DNA of 64,000 bases, taken from the NCBI GenBank assembly GCA_964020155.1, contig OZ026563.1, forward strand, positions 2,601,940 through 2,665,939, read 5' to 3'. Source of the stretch: Chondrilla cf. caribensis. Taxonomy: Eukaryota; Porifera; Demospongiae; Chondrillida; Chondrillidae. The notes below the pieces were generated by a model. The model saw only the letters and a list, made by a program, of their open reading frames with translations. It was not told where the DNA came from and ran no database searches. Numbering within the stretch: position 1 is the first letter of the stretch; every line of letters starts with the position of its first letter. Positions 12,277 through 24,861 of the stretch are shown here, piece after piece. The position numbers and the translations under genes were made by a program.

Positions 12277-15102
12277 ATGGCGTCACTCAAACCTCTGAAT
12301 GTTCTGACGCTCTGTAGCGATCTCGTTACAACAAGTGCCTTCAATACTTGTGGGAAGACTGTTTCAAGACTATTGCATAAAGACAGATACACAGTGTACG
12401 ATATAACTTTGTCTGAGTTTACAGAAAGTCCATGGAGAGAATCGACCCAAGCACTTGTAATTCCGTCACCGACCAGCGGCGGACCGGGAAAACTATCCCC
12501 AAAAGCGATGGTGCATGTGAAAGACTTCTTTCTCAAAGGAGGGAAGATATTGAGCATGCATTCGCAGATTAACCGTGCTTTTGGGTTCCACTTAGACTCA
12601 TCTACCATTAGCCTCTCTGGTTCAGATATTGTAACCTTTACCGACGAGACCAGCCGTGAATTCTTCGAAAACTCCACTGACGGGAACACCGCAATAACCT
12701 GTCCTCTTGTATTCGATGAAGCACCATTGTCTCAAGATGACCCGTTTCCTTGTGATCATTGTAAGCGAGAGCCTTTGGTATCAATCCCCTCTGGTGCTGG
12801 TGTGATGGAGTCAGTGCAGGACATATCCAGTGGTGACACAGTTGCCATCCTCTCCTATGTGGACCTCTGCCCTGATCTAAGTAAACATGGCTTCAGTGAG
12901 TTGACAAAGATCAAGGAAACATCCGAAGCCCGAACTGCACTACTGTCATCCTTACTTTCCAAATTGAGTCTTGAGTATCAGCATCAGTTCCAACATCTAT
13001 TATCCTTGTCATATCTTGTCTCATCTAAATCTGTAAGTGGCCAATAACATTAACATAGTATCAGTCTTCATGAATAGCAGTAGTTTTGTACATTGCCTTA
13101 GAATATAATATTTACTTTTGTTTTCAGAATGTCTCAAAATTACTAGGAGTCATAGAACAGGCAGGAAGTACTGACGGCTACACCCTAGAAATCATCCAAT
13201 GTGATGAATATGGAGGTATTCCTGTAGACTGTGATCCTACTGACCAGAAGCTTTGCATCTTGCCCAACCCAACGGAAGGAGAACTGAGCGGATTGAAATT
13301 CAACAAAGACAAGTACTTTAAAGAGCTTAAAACTAAGACACTGGGTCACACCCTACTCTACACTCCAGTCATTGCTTCTACCCACACCCTGTTTACAACG
13401 TAAGTTGAAAAATTCCCAGCAGACTCTGTCGTCAGTACATGTAGTAAACCACTATGACATGACATTGTACTCGGAATCTACATGTTCTAACATATGTGAT
13501 ATATAATATTCCTTTCGTATTCTTAACGTCCTCAGGAAAATTCCATTAGTACTCGCCTTGCCAGATGACATTGGTTTCATCTCTGTAGCTGGCAGGCAAA
13601 CTAGGGGCAAAGGTACACCGTGTACTGTAGACAGTTGCAATAACGAGCTTACTTCAACAATCCTACCTTTTTTGTTCCTATACTGTAGGGAGAGGTGGCA
13701 ATGTCTGGCTGTCTCCTGAAGGATGCATGATGTTCTCCACATCCTTGCGGTTCACTGCTTTGTCATCCATTATCAGTTGCGTGAGCATCCTTCAGCATGT
13801 CGTGGGCACAGCAGTGGTCCATGCAGTGAGGACACTGGATGGCTATCAGGTGAGGTGCACAATCTGCCATATTGGCTTTTGTATTGGTATTTCTCAACAA
13901 GAAAAATATACAATAGCTAGTTCACCTGTTTAAAGCAGTGTAAGGATAGACTGGCCTGAGTAATTTCACACATGCATTGTAAAGTGCATAGAGTATCTGG
14001 AAAGATCGTAGTTCAGTATGCTGTATTGTCAGGTCTGATTCCATTATAGTCAAGATGTTGTTGTGTTTACATTTCTTACTGTTTATATAATATAATATTC
14101 TAACATTATTATTGGTACAGACTGTGACCTTCAGTTGATATTGGTTTCAATAATCCAGCTATAATATTGCATTAATTAATGGTCCCCTACAGGCTGGATT
14201 AGCTTGGGTCCTCTGTAATTGATCCCCATAGTATGTCGAATGTGCTAATTATGGATTTCAATTCTGGTCACTGAGCGATTGTCTGTGTTTGCATTGTAAC
14301 TGATGCACCCAGGAGCTCGACCTGCGGGTAAAGTGGCCGAACGACGTATACTACAGCAGGAAGGTGAAACTCGGAGGAACTCTGGTTAACTGCCTGTCAC
14401 TGGGCCAGGATAAAGTGGTCATCTTTGGTATGTGATTGTTTGCATGGACACAGCACTACTAACATGTGGTAGCATAGAATCACATTTGAATAGCATTACA
14501 TGTGTTGTATACATGTTCAAAGTATGTGTGTTTGTTATGTCATATGAAGGTGTTCATTATGTAGGTGTATTCATTCTCACAAGTCTTCGACATTGCTCAT
14601 TCCACAGGTGTAGGAGTGAATGTAACCAATGCATACCCAACCCTCTCACTGGCCGACTGTATCAACCTTCACAATGCAGCTAACTCGACCTCTCTCAAGC
14701 CGATACCCGTTGAGCAACTGTTGGCCAGAACCCTTGGTGCACTAGAAGCTCTGATTGGTGACATGGAGAGAGTCCTCCCTTTGGGCAGAATGGAGGATAC
14801 GCTCTTCATGAGACTCTACTACAAGTACTGGTTGCACAGGTACATATGTAGGTACATGTGCTGGGTTGTGTGGTCTGTGTTAACATTGATACTGTACTGT
14901 CACCCTACCCAATCACTACAGTGAACCGGATAATAAGGTTTATTTAGAGAAAAGTGGAGAACATGTTACCATTACAGCAATAGACCAGTTTGGGTACCTG
15001 GTAGTGGTAGAGGAGAAGTCAAGACGACAGATGACCTTGCAGCCGGATGGTAACAGCTTTGATCTCATGAAAGGTCTCATCAAGATGAAGCATCACCCAT
15101 AG
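12277..15102 (+). CDS. HLCS: Holocarboxylase synthetase (biotin-protein ligase), copy 1
   Basis: The enzyme attaches biotin via biotinyl-AMP to a lysine of acetyl-CoA, pyruvate, propionyl-CoA and methylcrotonyl-CoA carboxylases. Seven exons are in phase: 12277-13032, 13128-13399, 13536-13612, 13689-13849, 14313-14427, 14608-14839 and 14922-15102, giving 597 aa. The N-terminal half is a BPL_N-type domain (STQALVIPSPTSGGPGKL, VHVKDFFLKGGKILSMHSQI). The catalytic half has LLYTPVIASTHTLF, the nucleotide/biotin loop GKGRGGNVWLSPEG, and VKWPNDVYY with the biotin-contacting lysine. The last exon is the C-terminal cap domain. Large blocks are nearly identical to the second copy at 25226-28734, while other exons differ strongly. 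Confidence 0.95.
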
Positions 15103-15755
15103 TGTTGATCACTCATCAAACCTTGTTTCATTAGTTCTCTTTCTGGAGCATCACTAAAACTTGCTGTGGACAATGCATATATCTAATCACCTTTAATTTG
15201 CCTGAATTGTAATTTTCTTTACAATTTTACACACATGTAATGGTAATTCCAGACTGATATTCTTTATTATGCATGTATGCATTGAGATAGTGTATCTTAG
15301 TTGTATCATCTTTCTACCAACCATCAGATTATAATATGCATATGTATGTCGCTGCTCAAATAATGAATCCCCTCCATGCATATGAGTAGCTATATACTTT
15401 ATAGCATATTGTAACCATGTAATTCCTCAAAACACCACTATAATTATAGATAATATAATTGCAAGTTTTATATCTGTAGTGATATGATTTCTATCAAATA
15501 TATTATACTATTCAATTTTAATCTCCTGATGAAAACTGCATGTGACCAATATAATATTATTGTTCTAAATTAACCATAATAATAGTATATCTGGCAAGCT
15601 ACAATGTATATTATATTTAATTGACCATAGTACAGATGCAGTGTGTTGCAATACGTACAGACTAATTAATTCTACGTACCTCAAATCATGCATGATGTAA
15701 TTATTAGCATACTTTTGCATTAATTATCAAGCACGTGGTAGTGAGTGTTATAACA
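15103..15755. other. Convergent 3' flanks, AT-rich
   Basis: No coding or structured feature is seen between the 3' ends of the biotin ligase and the collagen-like gene. Confidence 0.6.
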
Positions 15756-17069
15756 CTAGCGAACATAGATCTCCACAATGTCAATGTAGACATCTTCATT
15801 ATCTGGGGCCTCATCCAAACAGAGGTGCACATCAATGTTGTCTGTAGTGTTGCCGATATCTCTATGGAACCATCCGTTGTGCTGACAGCAGTTGTTACCA
15901 GAGGGACACCCAGCACCATCCCATAATGGATCATTCCAGAATGGATTGGTTATACGAGGATTAATCGAAGGTGTTCGATATAGCCCAGATTCACAATAGT
16001 AGTTGTTTCCAATTCCAACTTTTGGCTGAGGACGACGGTTATCGCCTTCAGGAAAGGCACAGGGACAAATATGATGGTTGCCTCTTTCAGTGAGTTGATT
16101 TTCCCTCAATCCTGCCACATAAGACCAGACATGTTGGACAGGAGAACCGCGGGTCACTGTCACACCATCAGTATAAATGCTATGTGGTCCAAAAGAGGGG
16201 AGGCCATCAGTTGTTCTATGTTGATAACCCCGAACACGTCCACACACCTCTGTATACTGGATGCCCTTTACCGAGAACGGCAGGGTGGTACATCCACCTG
16301 CGGTTGTCTTACGTGCACATGCTCTACGAGATGGATTGCTATTGGTAACCAGACGTAGAGGATTGGGACAGTCTTGCAGTCTGTTCTCCATGTTGAGGTG
16401 AGCTACAGGCATCCACCCCCCCTTGCTACCGCACAGAGTGGCCTCCATCTCACAATATTGCATTCTGCCACCTAGAACAGTCCTCCCGAGGAGATAGTTA
16501 CCAGAAGAGTTGAATCCTTGACTGTAGACTTCCTTACAAGACTGAGCAGGGAGAATCCCCAGGGAGTCCAGTTGCTGAAGAAGTCTGTACAGCAATTTTC
16601 TCTCACTTTCTGGACTTAATACAGTTTCCCCAGGGGGACCTGGGTGGCCTCGAGATCCTGGTAGACCAATTGAACCTCGGGGTCCATGAGGTCCTTCTGG
16701 GCCAGGTGGGCCTTGTCTGCCTACTGGTCCTACTAATCCTGGTACACCTGGAGGACCCTCCAAACCAGCAGGACCTACATTACCTTTCATACCTTTCAGA
16801 CCACGTTTCCCTTCTGGTCCAACCATACCTTCAGGTCCCACACTGCCAGGATCTCCTACAACTCCAGGGTCACCTTTTGATCCTTTCTGTCCAATCTGAC
16901 CACGAGGTCCTTGTATTCCTGTAGGACCAGGAGGTCCCTGTGGGCCAAGTTCTCCAATAACAGTTACGACCGCTTTCCCCCCAGGAGGGGCAATACAGGA
17001 GGTCACATTAGTCTCTTGAGATGCAACATTCACAACTGCAAAGAGGAGCAGTATTACGACAGCAAACAT
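15756..17069 (-). CDS. Secreted collagen-like protein with Cys-rich C-terminal domain
   Basis: A single uninterrupted ORF. I chose the internal Met at 17069 because it begins a clean signal peptide ([18 protein letters not shown]); the frame stays open upstream to 17252. The 437-aa product has 36 uninterrupted Gly-X-Y triplets (residues 39-147) and a leucine-rich stretch that could nucleate trimers ([18 protein letters not shown]). A C-terminal domain of about 260 aa follows, with paired cysteines and the motifs [28 protein letters not shown] and [11 protein letters not shown]. As far as I recall, this C-terminal domain type is common in cnidarian and sponge secreted proteins and resembles fibrinogen-like/intelectin folds. 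Likely role: extracellular matrix or lectin-like recognition (inference). It has no introns, unlike its neighbours. Confidence 0.85.
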   Translation of the reverse strand: MFAVVILLLFAVVNVASQETNVTSCIAPPGGKAVVTVIGELGPQGPPGPTGIQGPRGQIGQKGSKGDPGVVGDPGSVGPEGMVGPEGKRGLKGMKGNVGPAGLEGPPGVPGLVGPVGRQGPPGPEGPHGPRGSIGLPGSRGHPGPPGETVLSPESERKLLYRLLQQLDSLGILPAQSCKEVYSQGFNSSGNYLLGRTVLGGRMQYCEMEATLCGSKGGWMPVAHLNMENRLQDCPNPLRLVTNSNPSRRACARKTTAGGCTTLPFSVKGIQYTEVCGRVRGYQHRTTDGLPSFGPHSIYTDGVTVTRGSPVQHVWSYVAGLRENQLTERGNHHICPCAFPEGDNRRPQPKVGIGNNYYCESGLYRTPSINPRITNPFWNDPLWDGAGCPSGNNCCQHNGWFHRDIGNTTDNIDVHLCLDEAPDNEDVYIDIVEIYVR

Positions 17070-17934
17070 GGTCCCACAACTACGTTTGTTGGATACACTC
17101 AACCACTGTTCAAGCACAATGGATATCCAAACTATGAATAACATTAACCTTTTATAGTTCCACAATGAACTTCTAATATTATACACATTCAGGTTAAAAT
17201 CCATAACAATGATGCAATTGTTTACAGGGTTGATGTCCAAATATAGATCCAATTATCAGTTGAAGTCATTACATCATTCCAATCTTTGACCAAGGGAATT
17301 ATTTGGCAATATATTATGTTGAACTTGAAGTAAACAGTGATGACTTGGACTAACAAAGTAGATATAATGTTATACATGGAGACATATACAAGTATGTACA
17401 TGGATACATAATATACAAGCTCCTCTCATGGATGTATTCGAAGGGATACAAGTGTACACATGTTGCATGTATTGTAATTGACGATGGATGAAAGGTCATT
17501 TAGCAAGAGAAGTACAGTCATACAGTCATTGTGGACATACATGCCGTTGGAAATTTTGATCATTGACAAAAGCATAATATCATCAACATTATACTATAAT
17601 TAATACATGTCAATATGGTGTCAATGTGCTGTGATGTGTTGTATATAAATAGCTATAGAATCTATTCTCCACACTTAGTTTATAATTACTTCAGAGTCTT
17701 GAGTCTATGCACACGTTAGCTGGTCACACATTGCTAGAGTAGTTGATGGATCATGTGCATAACTTCATTTTTACATACCTGCATGTTTTGAATTCCTGCG
17801 AGCTACCATTAAGCCTAGCTCTTCCTTGTCAATCCTCAGCACAAACAGTCATCATCACATATTGAAAATTATTTCCAGCACATATGCCTTACTTGATATT
17901 TGATATACTGTATATCACGATTACATACGTATAT
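17070..17934. other. Upstream flank of collagen-like gene, no gene seen
   Basis: AT-rich sequence. Nothing with coding support was found. Confidence 0.55.
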
Positions 17935-17942
17935 GTAATTAT

Positions 17943-18776
17943 CAGTGTTGTGGCAATTACAGCTCACAAGTATTCAATTACGATTACAATTACTTGGCTA
18001 TATCAAGAACCCATTACCATTACCATTACTCCGCAGCTTCAAGTAATCAATTACCATTACAACTACTTTAAGCAATTACAATTACAATTACAATTACATA
18101 GTAGCTATATAAAATGAGAGTTAATTTTTATAAATAGTAATGTTTTGAAGTTCTTAGGTAGCATGCGACATCTTAGTGGATTCAAAATTTTGCTAGCCTG
18201 ACTTAAAACACGTTCCACCAGTGCAGATGTTACAGGCACAGTGAACACCTTACTTGCTAGCTTAGCAAGCAAAGGGTATTCAGTGGCTTTTAATTGCCAA
18301 AACTCAAGGGGGTTCTCTCAATTCAACTGGAACTCCCTATTGTCCACAATCTTATCTACATTAATTTCCACAAGTTTCCGCACCATTTTCAGCTGGGAAT
18401 TCCAGCATGCTTCATTCTTAGCAATTACTGTTTTACCCAATAATTCTTCCACCTTCTCAATCACCAGAGTTGATCCCCAACAATGGCTAACAACTTGACC
18501 TGCCTTACATAGAACTGCATATATACCTTATAACAATATATAATACCATACCCCTCATTGAGTAGAAATCTTTTCATATCCAGGGGAGCAAGGACAAATG
18601 TAATTGCATGTAATTGTGTAATTGTGCATCGATTACACAAAAAGTTGAATGTAATCAATTACCATTACAATTACTTCAGTGAACAAAATCTCAATTACGA
18701 TTAAATTACAATTACCTAGAAATGTGTAATTGATTACAGCCAATTACAATTACCAATTACCATTACCACAACACTG
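17943..18776 (-). mobile_element. Degenerate hAT-family DNA transposon
   Basis: The element begins CAGTGTTGTGG and ends with the reverse complement CCACAACACTG. It is flanked by the perfect 8-bp target duplication GTAATTAT at 17935-17942 and 18777-18784, the hAT hallmark. On the minus strand around 18150-18490 a broken frame encodes the hAT C-terminal dimerisation signature: NPLEFWQLKATEYPLLAKLA then PVTSALVERVLSQASKIL. An in-frame TGA (about 18317-18321) splits it, so the element is dead. Both ends carry dense arrays of AATTAC/GTAATT words (17955-18105 and 18600-18770). Confidence 0.92.
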
Positions 18777-18784
18777 GTAATTAT

Positions 18785-19084
18785 GCATCACTTATTACAA
18801 ATAATTGTGTGAGTAAACAGTGCAGTTTCTATATCAAATATCTTGCACTGGTAGTGCCTACGACATACACCCACACAATGAGTTGAGAAATGTTATACAC
18901 AACTGTACTATTATATAATATACGCAGGAATGTAGTATACTATATAATGCATGGTTATGCTACTGCAACACAATGTCATATAGAACTTTTCATAAAACAC
19001 AAGCCTACACAAGAGTATATTATATATAGTATAGTATCAAACCTCGATCCCATTCACCAACATACAATGTTGGAGATGAATCTG
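18785..19084. other. AT-rich spacer
   Basis: No coding feature is seen in this stretch between the hAT element and the UNC93 exon relic. Confidence 0.5.
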
Positions 19085-19245
19085 AGTAACATTCTACAGA
19101 TTGATCATTGCATTGCAAATTGCTGCTCTGGAAAACACCATAAATTAATATGTGCTCTCCTTACCAAAATACTGGAAACACAATGTACACAGAATCCGGA
19201 AGACACATTTTACCTCACTAGGCCACTCATTGTAATTTATAATAT
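19085..19245 (-). pseudogene. Relic of an UNC93 exon
   Basis: The plus-strand text here closely tracks the second UNC93 exon at about 21340-21490. For example, GTAACATTCTACAGATTGAT corresponds to GTAACATTCCACTGATTGAT, and several blocks follow in the same order. It carries small indels and no usable frame. It lies downstream of the intact gene in the same orientation, consistent with a decayed tandem duplicate. Confidence 0.7.
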
Positions 19246-19927
19246 CATTCAATAATTTGTGAGTAGCTGACATGTCATAATGTTATTTTATTTATATATG
19301 AAATTGTATTATACACTTCAACGTATCGGGGGTATTTCATTTACTGAACAGATTTTATCAACTTTAATTTGTATCCAGCTACAAAACGCCTGTATAATTG
19401 AATGACCTGCTCCTAATTTCTTCCGTTGTACGTATACTGTCATGCTAGAAATATGCATCCACAAACTCAGGACTATACTGCAGCCAACTCTATAATTTGC
19501 TACTGAATTTGAATCCACATGAATTTATTTTTATTACATATCATGGTCTCATGGTCTTGTTCTCCCTATATATGCCTCCAGTCCAGTCCAGTAGTGGAGA
19601 AAACAAGAGAAGCGAATGTAAATACCATTGTCAATTCTACTGTATCTCTATATCATATTCTCGTCTTGGCCTGTTTCTGGCCCGTCTTTATTCTCCGTAA
19701 AGTGCGGCAATGTTGGTACGGTGATATTACAATACAAAATTAATGAAGCAATCAATTATTAATGTGATAGTACAACAGTCAGATAATTATTCCACTACCT
19801 AAAAACTACATTATGTAATATAACTAGACTAAGCATAACAAATCATGTAATCATGCATATGATTTCAGGTATAATTACACAGAAGTGCATCTAGCGAAAA
19901 TCAGGGTGAATTTACTAGTATGGGATC

Positions 19928-22868
19928 TTAAAGGTAGGGAAAACTTCCTGGCTGCTTTCTTGGCTCTTCTGTGTCATATTGACCGCTACATCCACACATA
20001 GCTGAGAACAACTTTGCAGCTGCAGCAGAATCAGACCCCATTAATCTCTCCATTACTACATACAGTGACACAGTAAGTACAAGAACAATCAACATTATTC
20101 CTAAGTTTATGTTCACAGGCAAAAATGAAGAAATGATTAAGCAAACAGCACCTCCGATACCAAATGTACCCCTGACAAGTGAGAATGCCGTCTCCCTTTC
20201 TTCACGTTGCGAGACAACACCCATGCATACTGTATAAAAATAGTATTAACAGAAAACGCACATAGTACATAGTACTAGAATTCCAGTACACTCATTATTG
20301 ATAGGTTAGGGTGTGTCTTTGCTTACCACCAAGACTCTATGTACAGTCACATTGTTTAACAAAGAATCATTTGAAGAAATTCACATGTATCACCATAACA
20401 ATTCATCAATAATCTTGTAAAACAAATTAAATTAGACTCTATCATGGCACATCTACAATGTAATTTCTGAAGGTGTTAATCTAATTAAATACAAGGTCAT
20501 AAATTTGATCAGAACATTGGGCTTTGACAGCTAGAGACATAGGAAGAAAACAGATTTCTGGCATCCATTCAATGTGATGTGAAGGTCCCTTTGACTGCCT
20601 GACGCTATTGATTTCATTGATTACTAGACCCCGTTAATAGGGAATTACATTTCATATGTCCAACCTACTGGTAATAGACTGACTTTACTCAGAAATATCG
20701 CAAATCATAACCAGAAGAAGTCATCTCCTGCATTGCATTAACACTACTCTGTTAAGTAATTAAAACACAGGTATTCCGAATAAATCAACAGTAATTCTTT
20801 ACACGGTCAATTCCTACTGACATGTTCAACAGTGTTTATGTTTGATATGAGTGTTATGAAATGTTACGAAATGTTTATAAAACATTTCACAACAAACAGC
20901 TGCAGGATGCTGTAGTGCCAGGTGTGGTTTGTCACCCCAGTGCCAGGTGTGGTTTGTCACGTCACCCCAGTGACCCATAACACAGATAAGGCCAGGAGAC
21001 ATAATTATGACAACACTTACACTTTATCAAGCTCTGTGAATGATATTGTATCCCACACAAAACACAAACCTAGAATAAAACGGAACTCACATGCAGTACT
21101 GATACTGTATATACTGTATGGTTTTAATCTGAAAGTATACCAGTCTATTTCTGTTATTGGATCATAGGAATTTCGTAATACACAAATTTTCAGAACCCAA
21201 ATCCCAAACTGGTCACATTGTAATCACTATTGGAACTGGAACTGGAGGTGGAAGCATCTGAACAGAATAATGCTATGCAGGTGTAAGGGCACTGTGTAGG
21301 GAAATGGAAAGTAATGTACATTTTCTAATATATACAAACTTGTAGGAAGTGGAAGTAACATTCCACTGATTGATCCTTGTATTGCTGCACTGGCAAACAC
21401 CATATAGTAGCTGGGCCTTCTTTCCCAAACCAGTAGAAACACAATGAGCAACAACTGACAGAATCCAGCAAATAGACTGATGGCTGTGCGAGATGTGTAT
21501 GCAGAAATCCGGCCCGTCAGGAAGCTAGAAACTGAGTTGGTGAGCCCATACACAATGACAACAGGTCCAATAAGACCTACTCCAAGACACTCGGACACAA
21601 AGTGCTGCAAAGAAGAGAGAATATGAAACCATCACATGGAAGTAAACCTGGTGTATACCTTAATATATATCACATTTTGGAAATAAACGATATAGCTGTC
21701 AACAGAGTCAACATAAACTGCCTAGCTATACATTCTTGGTGCATGTTACATGACTGACAGTGTGGTATTGGATATGCAGCACTAGCAGGGACTGTATCCT
21801 ACTCATCCCTAGTTTTAGACTAATAAACATTACTAAAAATACCTTTGTGAATGTTCCACTGAAAAAGGTATATTCATATCCAGAAAATAACGAAAGGCCA
21901 CCGACTGCAATGAACGTTGGCTTCAACAGAAGTTTCAGAGGATTAATTACTAGTTTCCTCATTCCATGACACATGTGTTTCTTATCAACATGACATTGTA
22001 ATGTAGAGCAATTCATTTCCCTGTGTTTACGGTTCTTGCAGATCTTTGGTCTTGGTGGTATAAAAATCACCAAAATTACCGATACTAAACCAAGTACCAC
22101 TAATGCAGAGGTTAGTCCATAGTATGCCCAGGGAGACACAGCAGCGATTCGAACGTCACGATCACACTGTTCTGGTGTATTGTTCAATACGGAGATATTA
22201 GACGACAAATTCCTGGATGCAGCATTTGCACTGTCAATTAGCAACTGGTCCGGGAGGAGAAAAACCAGTGAAAGGCCATTCCCGATAACACCCGACAAAG
22301 CAAAGAATAAGAAGAAGAGTCCTTGAAAGTTTCCAATGTAATGGCTGGCTGGAGTTCCTGTTCCCTTTGACACAGCATGGGCTAATTGGGTCAAATAAGT
22401 TAGTGATCCAGCCCAGAAAAACAACCCAGAACCCATGGTATATACGATTGCTCCTATAGGCAAGGTGTACCAAGACGGGTAAATGTTGGTGGCATAAAAG
22501 AACGTATAACAACTGAAAGCAGCGACTACGGAAGTCTTTGGATTCAGAATCTTCCCCACTGTGGGAGAGATGAAGAGTTGGGCTGGGACGTACGGTATCC
22601 ATAGGAGAATGGCAGTGAAATATCCGAGTTCCTGGTTGAAGGACGTCAATAATGAGCTGATTGCAAAGAATCCCGAAAACGTAAGGCCAATCGCCAAACA
22701 CAAAATCATCACTCGACAATACGCTGCACTCAATTTCGTGACTGTTTCCCCGTCAGAGGATAGAGGCTGCTCCTTGCATTCATTTATGATTAACTGAGGC
22801 TCAGGCGTGTGTCCTCCAGTATTAGAATGTTCAGAGTCGAGAGCACTTTCATCGTTTGACTCCTGCAT
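19928..22868 (-). CDS. UNC93-like multi-pass membrane protein (MFS fold)
   Basis: Three exons in phase (21843-22868, 21340-21604, 19928-20229) give 530 aa. After an acidic cytosolic N-terminus the sequence has about 11-12 hydrophobic segments, starting RVMILCLAIGLTFSGFFAIS. The UNC93 signature region is YTMGSGLFFWAGSLTYLTQL. The loop after it has N-glycosylation sites (NLSS, NISV) and paired cysteines. Exon 2 reads LGVGLIGPVVIVYGLTNSVS and exon 3 PTICMGVVSQREERETAF. UNC93 proteins act as trafficking chaperones or K+-channel regulators; the substrate here is unknown. A decayed copy of exon 2 lies at 19085-19245. The 1.1-kb last intron contains a small direct duplication (about 20917-20971). 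Confidence 0.9.
20917..20971. repeat. Two-copy direct repeat in UNC93 intron
   Basis: The block CCAGGTGTGGTTTGTCAC...CCCCAGTG occurs twice in tandem, the second copy with a 5-bp insertion (GTCAC duplicated). Confidence 0.8.
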
Positions 22869-23784
22869 AGTCTTCTTCGTAACGTCGTTTGTCTCACTTC
22901 AACCACAACTGTATTCGAGAGTAATCCGGAAAGTTAAACCGGTTACCGCTTGTCATATCTCGCCGCAGTCGACTACTGTAACGGTTAAAAACCGGCGTTT
23001 GTGCACGCGCGCGTGAGCGTGTAATGCCCCGCCTGTGTTTGTGTGTGTTCTGACATGTGTTGGTGTTTGTCATTTATGCGTAATTAGTAGCTGTACATAC
23101 TCACGCCATTACCAAGGATTCTTAACAGGTACAAAGGTAATACCCATACACATACAGGAGTAGTTTTACACATATAATGTTATAATATTATGTACTGTGT
23201 ACAATTATACAAGAAGTTAAAAAACGTGCACTGTGACTTTCCTGTATGCATGCATGTGTTTTCTACTTGTATTCTCAAGAAGGTTACCCTCTAAAGCACT
23301 TAGTTTGCTTCACTCAGGTAGTTCAAGTGGATCTTACTATAAGGCTGCCTCATTATCATAAAAACACATTGATTTTGGTAATTTAATGTTTATTAGATCA
23401 CTTTCACAAAATTTTATTATTATTATTATCATACAGTGAAAGGAATATAAGAGAGTCACTTTGCTGAGAATTTAGTAGCCAATGGTTGAATTTGGTGGTT
23501 GGATTAAATCCCCAAACATTCTTGGTGGTTGATGCACACTGTTAATACATGCAATTTATCAAATCCACCAATAGCTATAATAGTGGAATATTTCCAACAG
23601 AGTTTTCTCACAGAGTGTCCAATATGTCCACCCACAGCCCTAGACGGGGAGCGAGCTCGGGTCCTAATTAATTGCGCAATATTTGAAAAAATGGAAGACT
23701 AAAGTTTGCTCGATACGCCTGTTGCTAGCGCTCATATAATGACCTATGTCCACGTCTGAATATTGAATAATTCGTGAGTGCTGA
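22869..23784. promoter_or_regulatory. Divergent promoter region UNC93 / threonine aldolase
   Basis: A 916-bp interval between divergent starts. The UNC93-proximal part (22960-23040) is GC-richer with CGCGCGCG-like runs, unusual for this window and compatible with a CpG-type promoter. No coding feature is seen. Confidence 0.45.
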
Positions 23785-24861
23785 ATGGAAGAAGTAACTA
23801 TAGATCTTAGAAGCGATACAGTGACAACACCGACCGCTGAAATGAGGCAGTTAATATCAACAGCGCCTGTTGGAGATGATGTTTTCGGTGACGATCCCAC
23901 AGTAAATCAGCTCCAGGATGAAACAGCTCGTTTACTTGAGAAGGAAGCTGCTTTGTTCGTACCCACAGGAACCATGGCTAACTTAATAGCTATAATGTCT
24001 CACTGTAACCGAAGAGGGGACGAAATCATAGTAGGAGATCGGTCTCACATCACTGTTCTGGAGCAGGGCGGTGTGGCCCAGGTAGCAGGCGTCCATCCTC
24101 AGCAAGTTACCAACCTTCCCGACGGTACAATGCCACTGGAAGAGATCGAATCAAAGATTTTTCACGCCGAACAAGACAACATGGGACACACTAGAGTGTT
24201 ATGTATTGAGAACACACACACTATTCAAGGAGGACGCGTTATAAGTCCAGAGTACATGGATAGCGTAGCTACACTTGCCAAGAAGCACCAACTCAAGATA
24301 CATCTTGATGGAGCACGTCTTATGAATGCCTCCACTGCATTAAGAGTTCCTCCAGCTGAACTAGCACATCATGCAGACACTGTTAGCATGTGTTTGTCAA
24401 AGGGCCTTGGAGCTCCTGGAGGGAGTCTTGTAGTTGGCCGTAGAGATTTTATAAACCGAGCTCGCCAGATGAGGAGAGTACTGGGTGGAGGGATGAGACA
24501 GGTCGGTGTGTTGGCAGCAGCCGGTCTGTATGGGCTACATCACATCTGTAAACGTTTGCATGTTGATCATGAAAATGCCAAACTCTTAGCCCATGGATTG
24601 CATTTGCTGAAAGAGAAAGGCATAGACGTCAATCCAGAAAACGTGGAAACAAACATTATTTTCTTTTCACTCAATCGTAGTGACATGAATGCTAAGGCCC
24701 TCAAGGAGCAACTGGAGACGCCCACACAAGTATCTGATCGCATAGTCAGAGTTAGAGTGGGCGTGAAGGGATGTAATCTTTTACGCGTTCTCCTGCACCA
24801 TCAAGTCTCTGCTCATGACGTGGGGTCTGTTTTACAAAGAATTAGAAATATACTGTCTTAA
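23785..24861 (+). CDS. Low-specificity L-threonine aldolase (PLP enzyme)
   Basis: A 358-aa intronless ORF of full family length. It cleaves threonine/allo-threonine to glycine and acetaldehyde. The N-terminus IDLRSDTVTTPTAEMRQ is the family signature. Motifs include DVFGDDPTVNQLQ, the substrate-loop ENTHTIQGGR, HLDGARLMNA (residues 173-182, phosphate/PLP-ring contacts), and the Schiff-base lysine K206 in SMCLSKGLGAPGGS, where most family members have APVGS. The ORF is well preserved with no frameshift. Absence of introns in an intron-rich neighbourhood suggests retrocopying or acquisition from bacteria, though some animal genes of this family could be intron-poor. Confidence 0.95.
   Translation: MEEVTIDLRSDTVTTPTAEMRQLISTAPVGDDVFGDDPTVNQLQDETARLLEKEAALFVPTGTMANLIAIMSHCNRRGDEIIVGDRSHITVLEQGGVAQVAGVHPQQVTNLPDGTMPLEEIESKIFHAEQDNMGHTRVLCIENTHTIQGGRVISPEYMDSVATLAKKHQLKIHLDGARLMNASTALRVPPAELAHHADTVSMCLSKGLGAPGGSLVVGRRDFINRARQMRRVLGGGMRQVGVLAAAGLYGLHHICKRLHVDHENAKLLAHGLHLLKEKGIDVNPENVETNIIFFSLNRSDMNAKALKEQLETPTQVSDRIVRVRVGVKGCNLLRVLLHHQVSAHDVGSVLQRIRNILS

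Noticed and set aside
18241..18498. 85-codon plus-strand ORF
   Set aside because: Antisense shadow of the hAT transposase remnant.
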